64,000 nt of DNA from Thiosulfatimonas sediminis (GCF_011398355.1 NZ_AP021889.1:992001-1056000), one strand, 5' to 3'; counted from the first letter of the stretch, positions 1-9,332 are shown. Numbers and translations are program-made. Notes: generated by a model from the letters alone, not told the origin.

Positions 1-21
1 AGCAATCTCAGCAGGTAATGT

Positions 22-37
22 CACTACTTCAGTAGTG
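22..37. repeat. Short inverted repeat upstream of flagellin gene
   Basis: CACTAC and GTAGTG are separated by TTCA, giving a perfect 6-bp hairpin. No T-tract follows, so it is not a convincing terminator. It could be the end of an upstream transcript or a leader structure of the flagellin mRNA. No sigma-28 or sigma-54 promoter was recognised in bases 1-168. Confidence 0.3.
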
Positions 38-168
38 GTAACCAGGTTTTCGCAAGTCACTTGATAGTGGCAGGTGAAACATCAGAAGCCTTCGGGGATT
101 TTGATAAGAGGCTCACAAGGCATCAAATTGGGATCGAAAGGTTTTAGTTAAAATAAAGGAGATTAATC

Positions 169-1098
169 ATGGCAATGGTAATCAACACAAATATGGGCGC
201 AATTAACGCTCAACGCACCTTGGATCAAACCTCAAGAGAACAGTCGGTCTCAATGTCTCGTTTGACCTCAGGTTTGAGAATTAACAGTGCGGCCGATGAT
301 GCTGCTGGTTTAGCGGTCGTGACTGGGATGAATACTCAGTCAATCGGTACTCAACAAGCTGTGCGTAACGCCAATGACGCGGTTGGGATGGTACAAACCT
401 TAGACGGTGCTACCGAAGAGGTTGTTAACATGCTGCAACGTATGCGTGAGTTATCTGTTCAATCGATGAACGGTACTTACAACAACGATAACCGTGACCA
501 AATGCAATCTGAGTTTAAACAGTTGCAAACTGAGGTAGTTCGTGTTGCTGATACAACTAAGTTCAACGGCATGAATATCATGAATACCTCAAGCTTTAGT
601 GGTGGTGTCTTGTCTGTTGGACAAATCAGTGCGGGCACAATCGCTTCTGCAGCCGGTGCTGACAATGCGTTTAAAGCTCACGTCGGTTGGGAAGGTGGAT
701 CTGCTAACCGTATCGGTGTCGCTCTGCTTGATTTTGGCTCTCTAACCTCACTAACCAGTGCTACGGTTCGTTTGATGAGTGGTAATCCTGCGAGTGTTAC
801 GTTCGGTTCAGCGGTTGGGTTTGCTTCTGCTGCAATCAGTGCGATTGACTCGGATTTGGCGGCCATTTCGACTATGCGTGCAAACTGGGGTGCGATTCAA
901 AACCGTTTGGATTACACCGTGTCTAACTTAACTAACGTAGATGAAAACATTCAAGGTTCTCGTTCACGTATTGAAGACACTGACTTTGCTCGTGAATCGG
1001 CTAACTTAGCGCGTACTCAGGTATTGCAACAAGCAGGTATGAGTATGTTGTCGCAATCTAACCAGAACTCGCAGAACGTACTGTCCTTGCTAAGATAG
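169..1098 (+). CDS. fliC: Flagellin, the filament subunit
   Basis: This is the structural protein of the flagellar filament, exported through the flagellar type III apparatus and assembled under the FliD cap. The 309-residue protein starts MAMVINTN. The conserved N-terminal D0/D1 helical domain (about residues 5-140, with LTSGLRINSAADDAAG) and C-terminal D1/D0 domain (about 225-309, ending NVLSLLR) sandwich a short variable centre of roughly 80 residues, so it is a compact flagellin. A good ribosome site AAAGGAG lies at 155-161, 7 bases before the start. The gene heads a filament module (flagellin, flaG, flaG, fliD, fliS, fliT-like). Flagellin genes are usually driven by sigma-28 (FliA, encoded at 30862), but a matching promoter is not evident in the 168 upstream bases. 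Confidence 0.97.
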   Translation: MAMVINTNMGAINAQRTLDQTSREQSVSMSRLTSGLRINSAADDAAGLAVVTGMNTQSIGTQQAVRNANDAVGMVQTLDGATEEVVNMLQRMRELSVQSMNGTYNNDNRDQMQSEFKQLQTEVVRVADTTKFNGMNIMNTSSFSGGVLSVGQISAGTIASAAGADNAFKAHVGWEGGSANRIGVALLDFGSLTSLTSATVRLMSGNPASVTFGSAVGFASAAISAIDSDLAAISTMRANWGAIQNRLDYTVSNLTNVDENIQGSRSRIEDTDFARESANLARTQVLQQAGMSMLSQSNQNSQNVLSLLR

Positions 1099-1137
1099 TT
1101 TAAGTTAGAGCTACGAGTAGGATAGGGGGGTGAAATA

Positions 1138-1542
1138 ATGGAAATCCAAAGTATTTCAGATGTTGTCACGACCCCTTCTGCTCAAAAAGTAACAAGCGTT
1201 ACCAATCGTGTAGAAGGGGATAACCCAAAAATCTCATCGGAACTACCAAAAGTGGCTGAAACTGCTCCGGCTTCTAAAGAAGAAATTGCTGCTCAGGTTG
1301 AACAGCTAAATCGTCAGTTAGAGTTATTGGGACAGTCGATTACTTTTGGGGTTGATGATTCAACCAACGCCACAGTTGTGAAAGTGGTTGATAAATCGAC
1401 CGATGAGCTTATTCGCCAATTGCCTTCGGAAGGTTCTTTGAAAGTGATGCAAAACATTCAAGAATTTCTAACTCGAATGCAACAAAATGGAAGTATTACT
1501 CAGGAAAGTTTGACAGGTAGCCTAATCAATGAAATCATATAA
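1138..1542 (+). CDS. flaG: FlaG family protein
   Basis: A 134-residue protein with a disordered N-terminal half and a FlaG domain from about residue 50 to the end, recognisable by LNRQLELLGQSITFGVDD and by ELIRQLP. FlaG proteins are encoded next to flagellin and cap genes and affect filament length in several bacteria; the biochemical mechanism is not settled. It lies 39 bases after the flagellin stop, with a G-rich ribosome site (AGGGGGG) just upstream, and is probably co-transcribed with the flagellin gene and the second FlaG gene that follows. Confidence 0.88.
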   Translation: MEIQSISDVVTTPSAQKVTSVTNRVEGDNPKISSELPKVAETAPASKEEIAAQVEQLNRQLELLGQSITFGVDDSTNATVVKVVDKSTDELIRQLPSEGSLKVMQNIQEFLTRMQQNGSITQESLTGSLINEII

Positions 1543-1567
1543 ATAATAAGGTTTCTTGGAGGCGAGT

Positions 1568-2023
1568 ATGGCAGAGTTCAATGTTATACAAGCAGGTTAT
1601 CAAACAGTTCCAGACTTTACCAAAACGGATAAAACTTCTAAGGTCTCAAGAGAAGAGGCGATGAATGCAGATGTGTCCACTCAAAAAATTGAGTTGGCCA
1701 AAATCGTTCAAACTGCGCCATCTTCTCAGGCCAATCCGTATGTTGAAGATAAACCACCGCTTGATGCGTTAATGGAAAATATCAATCAACAACTGAAAAA
1801 GTTACAAAATTATCTGCGCTTTGAAAAAGACGATACGTCTGAAAAGCTGGTAATTTTTATTAAGGACAGTGAAACGAATGAAATCATTCGACAAATTCCT
1901 GCCCAAGAATTTCTTGAAGTTTCTAAAAACATTACTCAGTATTTAGAAGCTCAGCAAACCTTGAACCAGAAAAATAGTGGTTCAAGCAGCCCGGTTGGGA
2001 TTATTACCAACCAAATGGTTTAA
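1568..2023 (+). CDS. Second FlaG family protein
   Basis: This 151-residue protein repeats the FlaG pattern: LKKLQNYLRFEKDDTSEKLV and then EIIRQIPAQEFLEVSKNI in the C-terminal half. It is a diverged tandem paralogue of the preceding gene, and two FlaG genes in series are less common than one. A TTG at 1556 is in frame, but the GGAGG at 1558-1562 sits at ideal distance from the ATG at 1568, so I start there. A strong terminator follows at 2043, closing the flagellin-flaG-flaG transcript. Confidence 0.8.
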   Translation: MAEFNVIQAGYQTVPDFTKTDKTSKVSREEAMNADVSTQKIELAKIVQTAPSSQANPYVEDKPPLDALMENINQQLKKLQNYLRFEKDDTSEKLVIFIKDSETNEIIRQIPAQEFLEVSKNITQYLEAQQTLNQKNSGSSSPVGIITNQMV

Positions 2024-2042
2024 CCAGTTCCCTTGTGTGTTT

Positions 2043-2067
2043 AGCGGTCTTTATGGCCGCTTTTTTT
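2043..2067 (+). terminator. Rho-independent terminator after the flaG genes
   Basis: AGCGGTC pairs with GGCCGCT (one G-T wobble) around a 5-base loop and is followed by an uninterrupted run of T. It ends the flagellin/flaG transcript and separates it from fliD. Confidence 0.85.
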
Positions 2068-2069
2068 AT

Positions 2070-2096
2070 TTAAGGATTTTGGCTTTCGGCCGATAT
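2070..2096 (+). promoter_or_regulatory. Possible sigma-28 (FliA) promoter for fliD
   Basis: GCCGATAT at 2089-2096 matches seven of eight bases of the sigma-28 -10 consensus GCCGATAA. A weak -35-like TTAAG lies 14-15 bases upstream. This would be an alternative or additional late promoter for the fliD operon. Confidence 0.3.
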
Positions 2097-2144
2097 GCTT
2101 GGTAGATAGGTAAAAAGTGCATTTAGTCTAACGAGTTATGCCTG

Positions 2145-2161
2145 TTGGTACAAAGTTCGCT
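2145..2161 (+). promoter_or_regulatory. Probable sigma-54 promoter for fliDST
   Basis: TTGGTAC, four bases, then TTCGCT has the invariant GG-N10-GC spacing (GG at 2147-2148, GC at 2159-2160) of a -24/-12 element. The predicted start near 2172 leaves a short leader holding the AAGGAG ribosome site of fliD. In Pseudomonas the fliD operon is also sigma-54/FleQ dependent. Confidence 0.55.
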
Positions 2162-2193
2162 TTAATCTAAAGTTAAGTAAGAAGGAGTCAAAC

Positions 2194-4518
2194 ATGGTAA
2201 ACGAAGTAGGGTCAACGCTGTTAAATTCCTTAACTAACAGTACGTTTGATATTGGCAATATGTCTAAAGTCTTGGCAGAGGCAGAGGTGGCTGGCCCAAA
2301 AGCGATTTTGGAACGTAACCGTGAAAAGACGAATACTGAACTGAATGCGTTGACGTATTTACAGACCAATATCAATGCCTTTAAAACCTATTTACAAGAT
2401 TTATCAAATCCCGAAACGTTCACCAATGCGACGGTTAGTTCGTCTAATGAAAATGTTTTTAGCGCCTCTTTAACTGGCACGGCGGTAAATGGCAGTTATC
2501 AGATTGAAACGCGCCAAATTGCGCAAGCTCACTCTCAAGTTGCGAACAAGGTATATGCCTCGGCAGGTGATTCTTTATCAATGGGGTCGCTGCAAATTTC
2601 AGTTGGTGGTAAAAGTTACGATCCTATTACCGTTGATGCCTCTAACAACACGTTGGAAGGCTTGCAAAGAACCATTAACAATGGTGATTACGGGGTAAAT
2701 GCCTCAATTATCAATACTGGGAATGGGTATCAGTTGATGTTTACTTCAAAGAACACCGGTGCCGCCAGTGAAATGAGTATTTCTGGAATTGCGGATTTTG
2801 ATAACCAAGGATTCACCACGACGTCTACGGCGCAAGACGCGATGATTGCTGTGAATGGTTTGGCGATTACCAGTGCTTCAAATACCTTTGAGGAAGTGAT
2901 TCCCGGTTTATCACTGAATGTAAAATCAGCGCAGCCAGGTACAGTAAATACCTTAGAAGTGACGCAAGACAAAGCCGGCGTAATTGAAAAAGTCGAGGCC
3001 TTTGTTGATGTGTTTAACCAGCTGGATACGATTTTAGATGAGTTGGGTTCTTATGAAAAATTGACCGATGAACAGAAAGAGTCCGATCAATTTGCATTTT
3101 GGGGCGATTTGGCGGGTTCATCTGTGCTTAAACAGGTGCGTCGTGATTTAGAAAGTTCCTTTTCCGGTGCGATTAATGAGATTAATTCCGACTACAACAG
3201 TCTTGCTGTGATTGGTTTATCGATTAACCGTGACGGTGAAATGCAGTTAGACCGTGAAAAGCTCGATTCGATTGCCGACCTTGGATTGGACAAATTGCAG
3301 GGACTGTTTGCCAAAGGTGGTTCCAGTGACGATCCTCTAGTCAATGTGTTGGCTGGTAATGATAAAACGCAAACCGGTGAATATTCGCTTAACATCACGC
3401 AGTTGGCTGAGCGTGCGACGGTACCAGGCGGCGCAGTTGTCGACACCACTGATCAACAAGTTGCCGGCGCACGCGTGTTAAATCCAGAAGCCGCTTTGAC
3501 GGTCACTAGCGGAGCATCGTTTACGCTCAACGGCAACCCGACGCCAATCACTTTTAGCGCACAAACCTATGCAACGCGCGAAGATTTGCTGGCTGGTATG
3601 CAAGCTGATATTGATGCGCAAGCGGGTGCTGGATTGTATGCATTGAATTATGACAGTGCACAAGCTCGTTTTGAATTAACTGCGGCAAACGGCGTAGGGG
3701 CGGTCGAGTTAACCAATGTAACCAACTTAGGCAATCAAGGCTTTACTCAAACCCAGTACACCGGGGAAAACTTGCTTACAATTGGCGCGGGAAGTATGGA
3801 TTACAGCATAGACCAGACAAGTGGCAGTTTATCGATTGCTGCTGGGCGTTATACCCTAAGCGAGATGGCAGACTCCATTCGCTTGGGAATTAATAATAAT
3901 CCAGATTTACAAGCGGCCGGTGCAGCGATTTCTGTCAACACTGACGGCGGTGTCTTAAATATTAGCTCAGCGCGTTATGGCGGGAACTCTAAAGTGGAGT
4001 TGAGTAATTTTAGCGGTTTGACAAATATTGGCTTTGCTGATGGCGCTCCAGCCTTGTCTGATTTGGGACAAAGTGTGGACGGCACTCTGACGACGGCGAC
4101 AGGAACGCTTAATATTGGCGCTTATGCTAGCTTGGATGATGGACGTAAGGTCAAAATTTCTGATTTTGCGTTTATTGGTTCTGATCCAGCAGAGGTACGC
4201 GGTTTGGAGTTTGAAGTGTTGGGAGGAACCACGCCGCGTACATCAAACCTTAACTTTGCACAAGGTTTTGCCAGCCGTATGGAAGAAGCCATTAATAATC
4301 TGTTTGAGGATGACCAAGGTTTAATCACGCAACGTCTGGAAAGCTTAAATAACAAAAATAGCGACTTTGATAGCAAGCAAGAAAAAATTGATGCTCGCTA
4401 CGATAAACTTTTAATGAAATATCAGCTTCAGTTTTCTGCGTTGCAGTCGTTACTCTCTAGTAGTGAGCAGACGCGTAATATGCTATCTGCCACCTTTAAC
4501 AGTAATAACAATAACTAA
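2194..4518 (+). CDS. fliD: Flagellar filament cap protein FliD
   Basis: FliD (HAP2) forms the cap at the filament tip and promotes flagellin folding. The N-terminal FliD domain spans about residues 10-110 (NGSYQIETRQIAQAHSQVANK) and the C-terminal domain with terminal coiled coil about 640-765. At 774 residues it is much longer than the typical 450-500. The extra central region carries flagellin-IN-like segments and what looks like a second FliD_N-like stretch near residue 400 (EYSLNITQLAERATVPGG), suggesting internal duplication of surface domains. It starts at ATG with AAGGAG 7 bases upstream, and leads a fliD-fliS-fliT-like operon. Confidence 0.95.
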   Translation: MVNEVGSTLLNSLTNSTFDIGNMSKVLAEAEVAGPKAILERNREKTNTELNALTYLQTNINAFKTYLQDLSNPETFTNATVSSSNENVFSASLTGTAVNGSYQIETRQIAQAHSQVANKVYASAGDSLSMGSLQISVGGKSYDPITVDASNNTLEGLQRTINNGDYGVNASIINTGNGYQLMFTSKNTGAASEMSISGIADFDNQGFTTTSTAQDAMIAVNGLAITSASNTFEEVIPGLSLNVKSAQPGTVNTLEVTQDKAGVIEKVEAFVDVFNQLDTILDELGSYEKLTDEQKESDQFAFWGDLAGSSVLKQVRRDLESSFSGAINEINSDYNSLAVIGLSINRDGEMQLDREKLDSIADLGLDKLQGLFAKGGSSDDPLVNVLAGNDKTQTGEYSLNITQLAERATVPGGAVVDTTDQQVAGARVLNPEAALTVTSGASFTLNGNPTPITFSAQTYATREDLLAGMQADIDAQAGAGLYALNYDSAQARFELTAANGVGAVELTNVTNLGNQGFTQTQYTGENLLTIGAGSMDYSIDQTSGSLSIAAGRYTLSEMADSIRLGINNNPDLQAAGAAISVNTDGGVLNISSARYGGNSKVELSNFSGLTNIGFADGAPALSDLGQSVDGTLTTATGTLNIGAYASLDDGRKVKISDFAFIGSDPAEVRGLEFEVLGGTTPRTSNLNFAQGFASRMEEAINNLFEDDQGLITQRLESLNNKNSDFDSKQEKIDARYDKLLMKYQLQFSALQSLLSSSEQTRNMLSATFNSNNNN

Positions 4519-4545
4519 AATAATAATTCATAAGGGAGCCATGCA

Positions 4546-4977
4546 ATGAGTTATGCAATGCAAAATCGTCTGGCACAGCACTATGCAAATACCGCCGTAG
4601 AAACTGCGGTTTCCGAGGCTACGCCACACAAGCTGGTGGAGATGCTGTACATTGGTGCGATTAAGAATTTAAAGTTAACCAAGGTCTTTATTGAGCAGCG
4701 TCAATACGAAAAAAAATCCGAATTTTCTGGCAAAGGGATGTCGATTTTACTGGCACTAAAAGCGGGCGTTGATGTCCAACAAGGCGGTGAAGTCGCAGAA
4801 AACTTATATGCGTTATATGACTATTGTCACCGTACGGTGTTTCGCAGTGTCGTGCGAAATGACTTGGCTGGCATTGATGAAGTTATTGAGCATCTTGAAG
4901 GTCTAAAAGACGCATGGCAGCAAATGCCGGAAGAGTTAAAGCGCGCGTCTAAAGAGCAGATTTCTCGTGTCAAATAA
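4546..4977 (+). CDS. fliS: Flagellar export chaperone FliS
   Basis: FliS is the cytoplasmic chaperone that binds the C-terminus of unassembled flagellin and delivers it to the export gate. The 143-residue helical protein has the family hallmarks: ATPHKLVEMLYIGAIKNL near residues 26-44, and the YALYDYCHRTVFRSVVRND helix near 90-108. It follows fliD by 27 bases with a GGGAG ribosome site, and its 3' end overlaps the next gene by 11 bases, implying translational coupling. Confidence 0.95.
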   Translation: MSYAMQNRLAQHYANTAVETAVSEATPHKLVEMLYIGAIKNLKLTKVFIEQRQYEKKSEFSGKGMSILLALKAGVDVQQGGEVAENLYALYDYCHRTVFRSVVRNDLAGIDEVIEHLEGLKDAWQQMPEELKRASKEQISRVK

Positions 4978-5287
4978 GGCGGTAAAAACGTATATGTCCT
5001 CCATTGCCAAAGACCAACTTATTTTACTCAGTCATTCCAAAAATATGCTGCTGTTAGCTCAGCAGCATAAATTTGCTGAGTTAGAAGTGCTGCAGAAACA
5101 GTGGCAGCCTCTGTTAGAGAAAATGCTTAATCGCTATGGAGAGCAGTTGAATATCGTTCGTGCCGTATTATTAGAAGATGCACAGCAAATGGAGAGGGTG
5201 TTGTTGGCCTCACAAGCAGAGTTGGGACAACATTTTTTGCAAAGCGTCAAAGCGAATAAATCTGTGCGCAAATACGTAGAACCTTGA
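4967..5287 (+). CDS. FliT-like flagellar chaperone candidate
   Basis: A 106-residue, mostly helical, glutamine- and leucine-rich protein directly after and overlapping fliS. FliT proteins (the FliD-specific export chaperones) occupy this position and have this size and all-helical character, but sequence conservation in the family is poor, so the assignment rests mainly on context. The start is uncertain: GTG at 4967 lies inside fliS, and an ATG at 4994 would give a protein nine residues shorter. Expected role: holding FliD before export. Confidence 0.6.
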   Translation: MSNKAVKTYMSSIAKDQLILLSHSKNMLLLAQQHKFAELEVLQKQWQPLLEKMLNRYGEQLNIVRAVLLEDAQQMERVLLASQAELGQHFLQSVKANKSVRKYVEP

Positions 5288-5565
5288 TGTAAATGTGCCG
5301 ATATGACAAATAAGTTAAGATATTGTGCAAACCGATGTCAAAGTGTTGATGTCCCAATCGCTTAAACTTATTTTCAAATAACTATTGAATCAAAACTTCC
5401 AACAGCTTTTCTGCCAATCTTACATAGTGAATGCCCAAATTATTTTTATTTAAGCACTAAAAGTCTTTGTAAATCAAATGATTAACCTTTATGTGCTGTT
5501 CAAAAATTCGGGCATAATCAGTAAAAATTCTTTACGTATAAATCTGTATTTTCTTAGTCAATTTT

Positions 5566-5594
5566 TTGACATTTAGCTGTAAAGTCTTTATAAA
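5566..5594 (+). promoter_or_regulatory. Sigma-70 promoter of the fleQSR operon
   Basis: TTGACA at 5566-5571, a 17-base spacer and TATAAA at 5589-5594 form a near-consensus promoter, placing the start about 25 bases before the fleQ ATG. It supports the short form of FleQ as the real product. The rest of the 339-base gap (5288-5626) is AT-rich. A GCCGATAT at 5297-5304 resembles a sigma-28 -10 box but lacks a good -35 element. Confidence 0.8.
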
Positions 5595-5626
5595 TGTTAG
5601 CAAAACCACGAAGTTGAGTATTGCTC

Positions 5627-6733
5627 ATGTCATCCGACCTATTTTCATCTCTGATTGGCTCCGGCCAAGCCATGCAAAAAGTCAAAAAACTTATCCAGCA
5701 AGTTGCCAAAACCGATGCTTCGGTATTGATTCTTGGAGAGTCTGGAACCGGTAAAGAAGTGGTTGCACAAGCGTTGCACAGCGCCTCGAGTCGTGTTCAG
5801 AAAGCGTTTGTTCCAATTAACTGCGGTGCGATTCCAGCTGAACTACTGGAAAGTGAGTTATTTGGACATGAAAAAGGGGCGTTTACCGGCGCGATTACCG
5901 CGCGTAAGGGTCGTTTTGAGATGGCCGAAAAAGGCACTATTTTCTTAGACGAAATTGGTGATATGCCACTGCCGATGCAGGTCAAATTACTGCGTGTTTT
6001 ACAAGAGCGGAATTATGAGCGCGTTGGAGGTAATCAAACTTTTCAGTGCGATGTGCGTGTCATTGCAGCCACTCACCGAGATTTGGAAGAGCATATTCAA
6101 GAGGGCAATTTCCGCGAAGATCTTTTCTATCGTTTGAACGTATTCCCAATTGAAATGCCCTCTTTACGGGAACGCAAAGAAGACATTCCGGAGTTGTTGG
6201 ATTTTATGTTTAAGCGCATCGCCGACGAGCAGCGCAAAACACCGCAATTAAGTGAACGTGCGCAATTGGCCCTTCAAGCTTATGATTGGCCTGGTAACGT
6301 GCGTGAATTAGGTAATTTAGTAGAGCGTTTGACGATTTTGTTTGAAGATCAAATGGTGCAGTTCGAAGATTTACCAGAGCGCTATCAGGTTGAGTTTGAT
6401 GAGTCGGTGGTTGCCTCCTTGCCGATGTTGAAAGTGGCGAATGGGGTTGAGCAAATCAGGGAACCGCTCGAAGCGCGGACAACCGATGTTCATCTTGTGA
6501 GAGCTGCGCAAGGCATTCATTCGCAAACGGCTACTGAGCAAGACCATGTGTCGGAGATGGCATTCGATTTCGAAAAAGGGTTGGATTTAAAGTCTTATCT
6601 GGTTGAAATGGAAGTTAAGTTGATTCAACAGGCATTGGCGCAAACTGACGGGAATGTCTCGCAAGCGGCAAAATTACTGAAAACCAACCGCACAACGCTG
6701 GTTGAAAAAATACGTAAGTACGATTTGAACTAG
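5627..6733 (+). CDS. fleQ: Sigma-54-dependent flagellar master regulator, short FleQ form
   Basis: A 368-residue bacterial enhancer-binding protein that activates sigma-54 flagellar promoters. The AAA+ domain fills residues 9-245, with Walker A GESGTGKE at 37-44, the sigma-54-contacting GAFTGA loop, and Walker [10 protein letters not shown]. The Fis-type helix-turn-helix at the C-terminus ([21 protein letters not shown]) closely matches FleQ of Pseudomonas. Unlike that protein (about 490 residues), it has no N-terminal REC-like domain. From memory, Pseudomonas FleQ binds c-di-GMP through LFRS and through RN after Walker A; here these read LFSS (5-8) and QA (48-49). An in-frame TTG at 5621 is possible, but the ATG is better placed. 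FleS starts 2 bases after the stop. Confidence 0.88.
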   Translation: MSSDLFSSLIGSGQAMQKVKKLIQQVAKTDASVLILGESGTGKEVVAQALHSASSRVQKAFVPINCGAIPAELLESELFGHEKGAFTGAITARKGRFEMAEKGTIFLDEIGDMPLPMQVKLLRVLQERNYERVGGNQTFQCDVRVIAATHRDLEEHIQEGNFREDLFYRLNVFPIEMPSLRERKEDIPELLDFMFKRIADEQRKTPQLSERAQLALQAYDWPGNVRELGNLVERLTILFEDQMVQFEDLPERYQVEFDESVVASLPMLKVANGVEQIREPLEARTTDVHLVRAAQGIHSQTATEQDHVSEMAFDFEKGLDLKSYLVEMEVKLIQQALAQTDGNVSQAAKLLKTNRTTLVEKIRKYDLN

Positions 6734-6735
6734 GA

Positions 6736-7887
6736 ATGCGTTTGCCAGCAGACGATCAAAATGCGCGCATTCAAGAGCTTGAAGAAGCTTTTGCGTTGTT
6801 TAATCAAACCAGCGAGCAGTTGTCGCAAAGCTATGCCGCCCTAGAGGACAGAACTGCTGATCTACAAGCTCAACTGGCGCAAAGCGATAAAGAAAAACGG
6901 CGCATGGCAGATCGGCTTAAGCGCCTGTTGGATTTATTGCCGGCTGCAGTTATCGTTCTTGATGAGCAAAATAATGTCACTGAAATGAACCCGAGTGCGA
7001 TCGGGATTTTAGGTGAGGATGCACTCGGGCGAGCCTGGTCAGTGGTGCAGCGAAATGTGTTTTTGAAAAAAACCGCCGCCCATGAGTTGATTACCCATAA
7101 TGGTCAGGTCTATCAACTGTCGAATACCGCCTTGGATCAAGAAGTGGGGCGTATTTTATTATTGCAAGACATCTCTGCTTCGAGACAGCTGCAAGCACAT
7201 CAAAGTCGCCATCAACGTTTAACTTCAATGGGCGAAATGGCGGCGTCTTTGGCGCATCAAATTCGTACCCCTCTGGCTTCTGCACTCCTCTATGTTTCAC
7301 AATTAAATGAACAGGACTTGGCGTTTGCACAGCGTGAAAAGTTCACTCAAAAAATTCAAGGCAGCCTGCATCATCTGGAATCTTTAGTTCAAGATATGTT
7401 GCAGTATGCAAAAGGCGGAACTTTTCCGAAAAAGCGGATTGCATTGCAGAGTGTGATTGAACACGCTTTAAAACTCTGTCAACCCCGGGCTGAAGCTTTG
7501 CAGGCTGAATTGCATTATGATGATTCGGCCGCTGCTTTGGAGTTACTTGGTGATATGGATGCACTGTCTACGGCGTTGCAGAATTTGATTAATAACGCGC
7601 TGGATGTTATCGGTTCTCAAGCGGTGGTGCATATTCGCGTGCAGCGCCATGCAGACTTTGTCGATATGATGGTTACCGATAATGGCCCGGGGATTGAAGC
7701 AGACAATCTGGAGAAAATTTTTGAGCCGTTTTATACCAGTCGTGCCAAAGGGACCGGATTGGGTTTGGCGGTGGTTCGCACGATTGCCGAAGCGCATCAG
7801 GGTGAGGTTTGGGTCAAGTCGATTATTGGTTATGGTTCAAAGTTTGGGATACGATTACCAATCAATCCGGCGGAGGATGAGAGATGA
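6736..7887 (+). CDS. fleS: Flagellar sensor histidine kinase FleS
   Basis: This soluble (no membrane segment) 383-residue kinase pairs with FleR. An N-terminal coiled coil covers about residues 12-60 and a PAS domain about 62-150. The HisKA helix has the phosphoacceptor His at 174 (SLAHQIRTPL), followed by a HATPase_c domain with N box NLINNALDV, DNGPGI and GTGLGLAV. In Pseudomonas and Vibrio (FlrB) this kinase phosphorylates the class III activator, linking hook-basal body assembly stage to later genes. It overlaps fleR by the four bases ATGA, so the two are translationally coupled. Confidence 0.92.
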   Translation: MRLPADDQNARIQELEEAFALFNQTSEQLSQSYAALEDRTADLQAQLAQSDKEKRRMADRLKRLLDLLPAAVIVLDEQNNVTEMNPSAIGILGEDALGRAWSVVQRNVFLKKTAAHELITHNGQVYQLSNTALDQEVGRILLLQDISASRQLQAHQSRHQRLTSMGEMAASLAHQIRTPLASALLYVSQLNEQDLAFAQREKFTQKIQGSLHHLESLVQDMLQYAKGGTFPKKRIALQSVIEHALKLCQPRAEALQAELHYDDSAAALELLGDMDALSTALQNLINNALDVIGSQAVVHIRVQRHADFVDMMVTDNGPGIEADNLEKIFEPFYTSRAKGTGLGLAVVRTIAEAHQGEVWVKSIIGYGSKFGIRLPINPAEDER

Positions 7888-9332
7888 CGATTGCAAAGAT
7901 TTTAGTGGTTGAAGACGATGCCGAGCTGCAAGAAGCTTTAGTGGATATTTTAAGCATTAATCAGTTTGAGGTACTCGCGGTGAGCAATGCTGAGCAGGCA
8001 CTGCAGGCGTTGGATGATGAAATCGGCATGGTGTTTACTGATATCCGTATGGACGGTATGGACGGTTACACCCTGATGAAAAAATTGCGTGCTTATAAAC
8101 CCTATTTGCCGATTGTTTTGATGACGGCTTACGGAACGGTTGAACAAGCGGTGCAGGCGATGAAGCATGGTGCCGTAGATTACATTGAAAAACCGTTTGA
8201 GGCGAAATTGTTAGTTGAAAAAGCGCAAGCCTATTTCAATCGTGATGCGTCCAGCGAAGATGATTTTGTTGCGTCTGATCTTGTCACCATTCAACTAAAA
8301 ACCATGGCGCAAAAAATTGCCAAGAGTGATGCCAGTATTTATATCAGTGGCGCGAGCGGTACAGGTAAAGAGGTATTGGCTCGCTATATTCATGCCCAGT
8401 CCGAGCGAGGGCGAGCGCCTTTTGTAGCGATTAACTGTGCAGCGATTCCGGAAAACATGCTTGAAGCCACGTTGTTTGGGTATGAAAAAGGTGCTTTTAC
8501 CGGCGCGATGAAATCCATGCCAGGCAAATTTGAGCAAGCCCAAGGAGGTACGCTGTTCTTAGATGAAATTGGGGAGTTAAAAGCCGATTTGCAAGCCAAG
8601 TTGTTACGTGTTTTACAAGAGCGTGAAGTTGAGCGTATCGGCAGTACTAAGCTGATTCATCTGGATGTCCGTGTCTTAAGCGCATCCAATATTGATATGA
8701 AGCGCGCGATTCAAGAGGGCGCTTTTCGCGAGGATTTATATTACCGTCTAAATGTTTTTCCGATGCGCTTGCCAGCGTTAAAAGAGCGTCCTAAAGATAT
8801 TGCCGCGATTGCTGAGCGTTTGATTGCTCGGCATTGTGGTGTCTCTCGCGTACAGCCGATGATAAATGCTCCGGCCATGAGAAAGTTATTGCAGTACTCA
8901 TGGCCAGGGAATATCCGTGAACTGGATAATGTGATACAACGTGCTTTATTAATGATGAGTGGCGACAGTATTCAAGAAAATGATATTTTATTGGATGATG
9001 TCTTTACTGAACCTTCAAAGGCACCGCTGAGCGATGCACTGGCTGTTGAGTCAATATCGCTTGATGAGGAGGCGTTTAGCGGCGAAAATGCGGTTGATGA
9101 AATGTATGAAGGGGTGGTGCAATCCAGTGAAATGCCGGATTCTTCGACGCCTTTATGGATTGATTCAGCTTTGCCGGTGGATTTAAAAGCGCGTGAACTT
9201 CAAGTTATTTTGCAAACTTTGGAGCGTTTTTCGGGGCATCGTCAAAAAACCGCTGAGGCGTTGAACATCAGTCCGCGTACCTTGCGTTATAAATTGGCCA
9301 AGCTCAAAGAACAAGGGGTTGATGTACCGTAA
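7884..9332 (+). CDS. fleR: Sigma-54-dependent response regulator FleR
   Basis: This 482-residue regulator has an NtrC-like layout. The receiver domain is residues 1-120 with phosphoacceptor Asp53 (VFTDIRMDG). The AAA+ domain spans about 130-370, with Walker A GASGTGKE at 156-163 and GAFTGA in the [13 protein letters not shown] segment. A Fis-type helix-turn-helix lies at about 440-482 (RQKTAEALNISPRTLRYKL). FleR/FlrC activates basal-body and hook genes when phosphorylated by FleS. A textbook sigma-54 promoter for fliE begins on the base right after its stop codon, a likely target. Confidence 0.94.
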   Translation: MTIAKILVVEDDAELQEALVDILSINQFEVLAVSNAEQALQALDDEIGMVFTDIRMDGMDGYTLMKKLRAYKPYLPIVLMTAYGTVEQAVQAMKHGAVDYIEKPFEAKLLVEKAQAYFNRDASSEDDFVASDLVTIQLKTMAQKIAKSDASIYISGASGTGKEVLARYIHAQSERGRAPFVAINCAAIPENMLEATLFGYEKGAFTGAMKSMPGKFEQAQGGTLFLDEIGELKADLQAKLLRVLQEREVERIGSTKLIHLDVRVLSASNIDMKRAIQEGAFREDLYYRLNVFPMRLPALKERPKDIAAIAERLIARHCGVSRVQPMINAPAMRKLLQYSWPGNIRELDNVIQRALLMMSGDSIQENDILLDDVFTEPSKAPLSDALAVESISLDEEAFSGENAVDEMYEGVVQSSEMPDSSTPLWIDSALPVDLKARELQVILQTLERFSGHRQKTAEALNISPRTLRYKLAKLKEQGVDVP

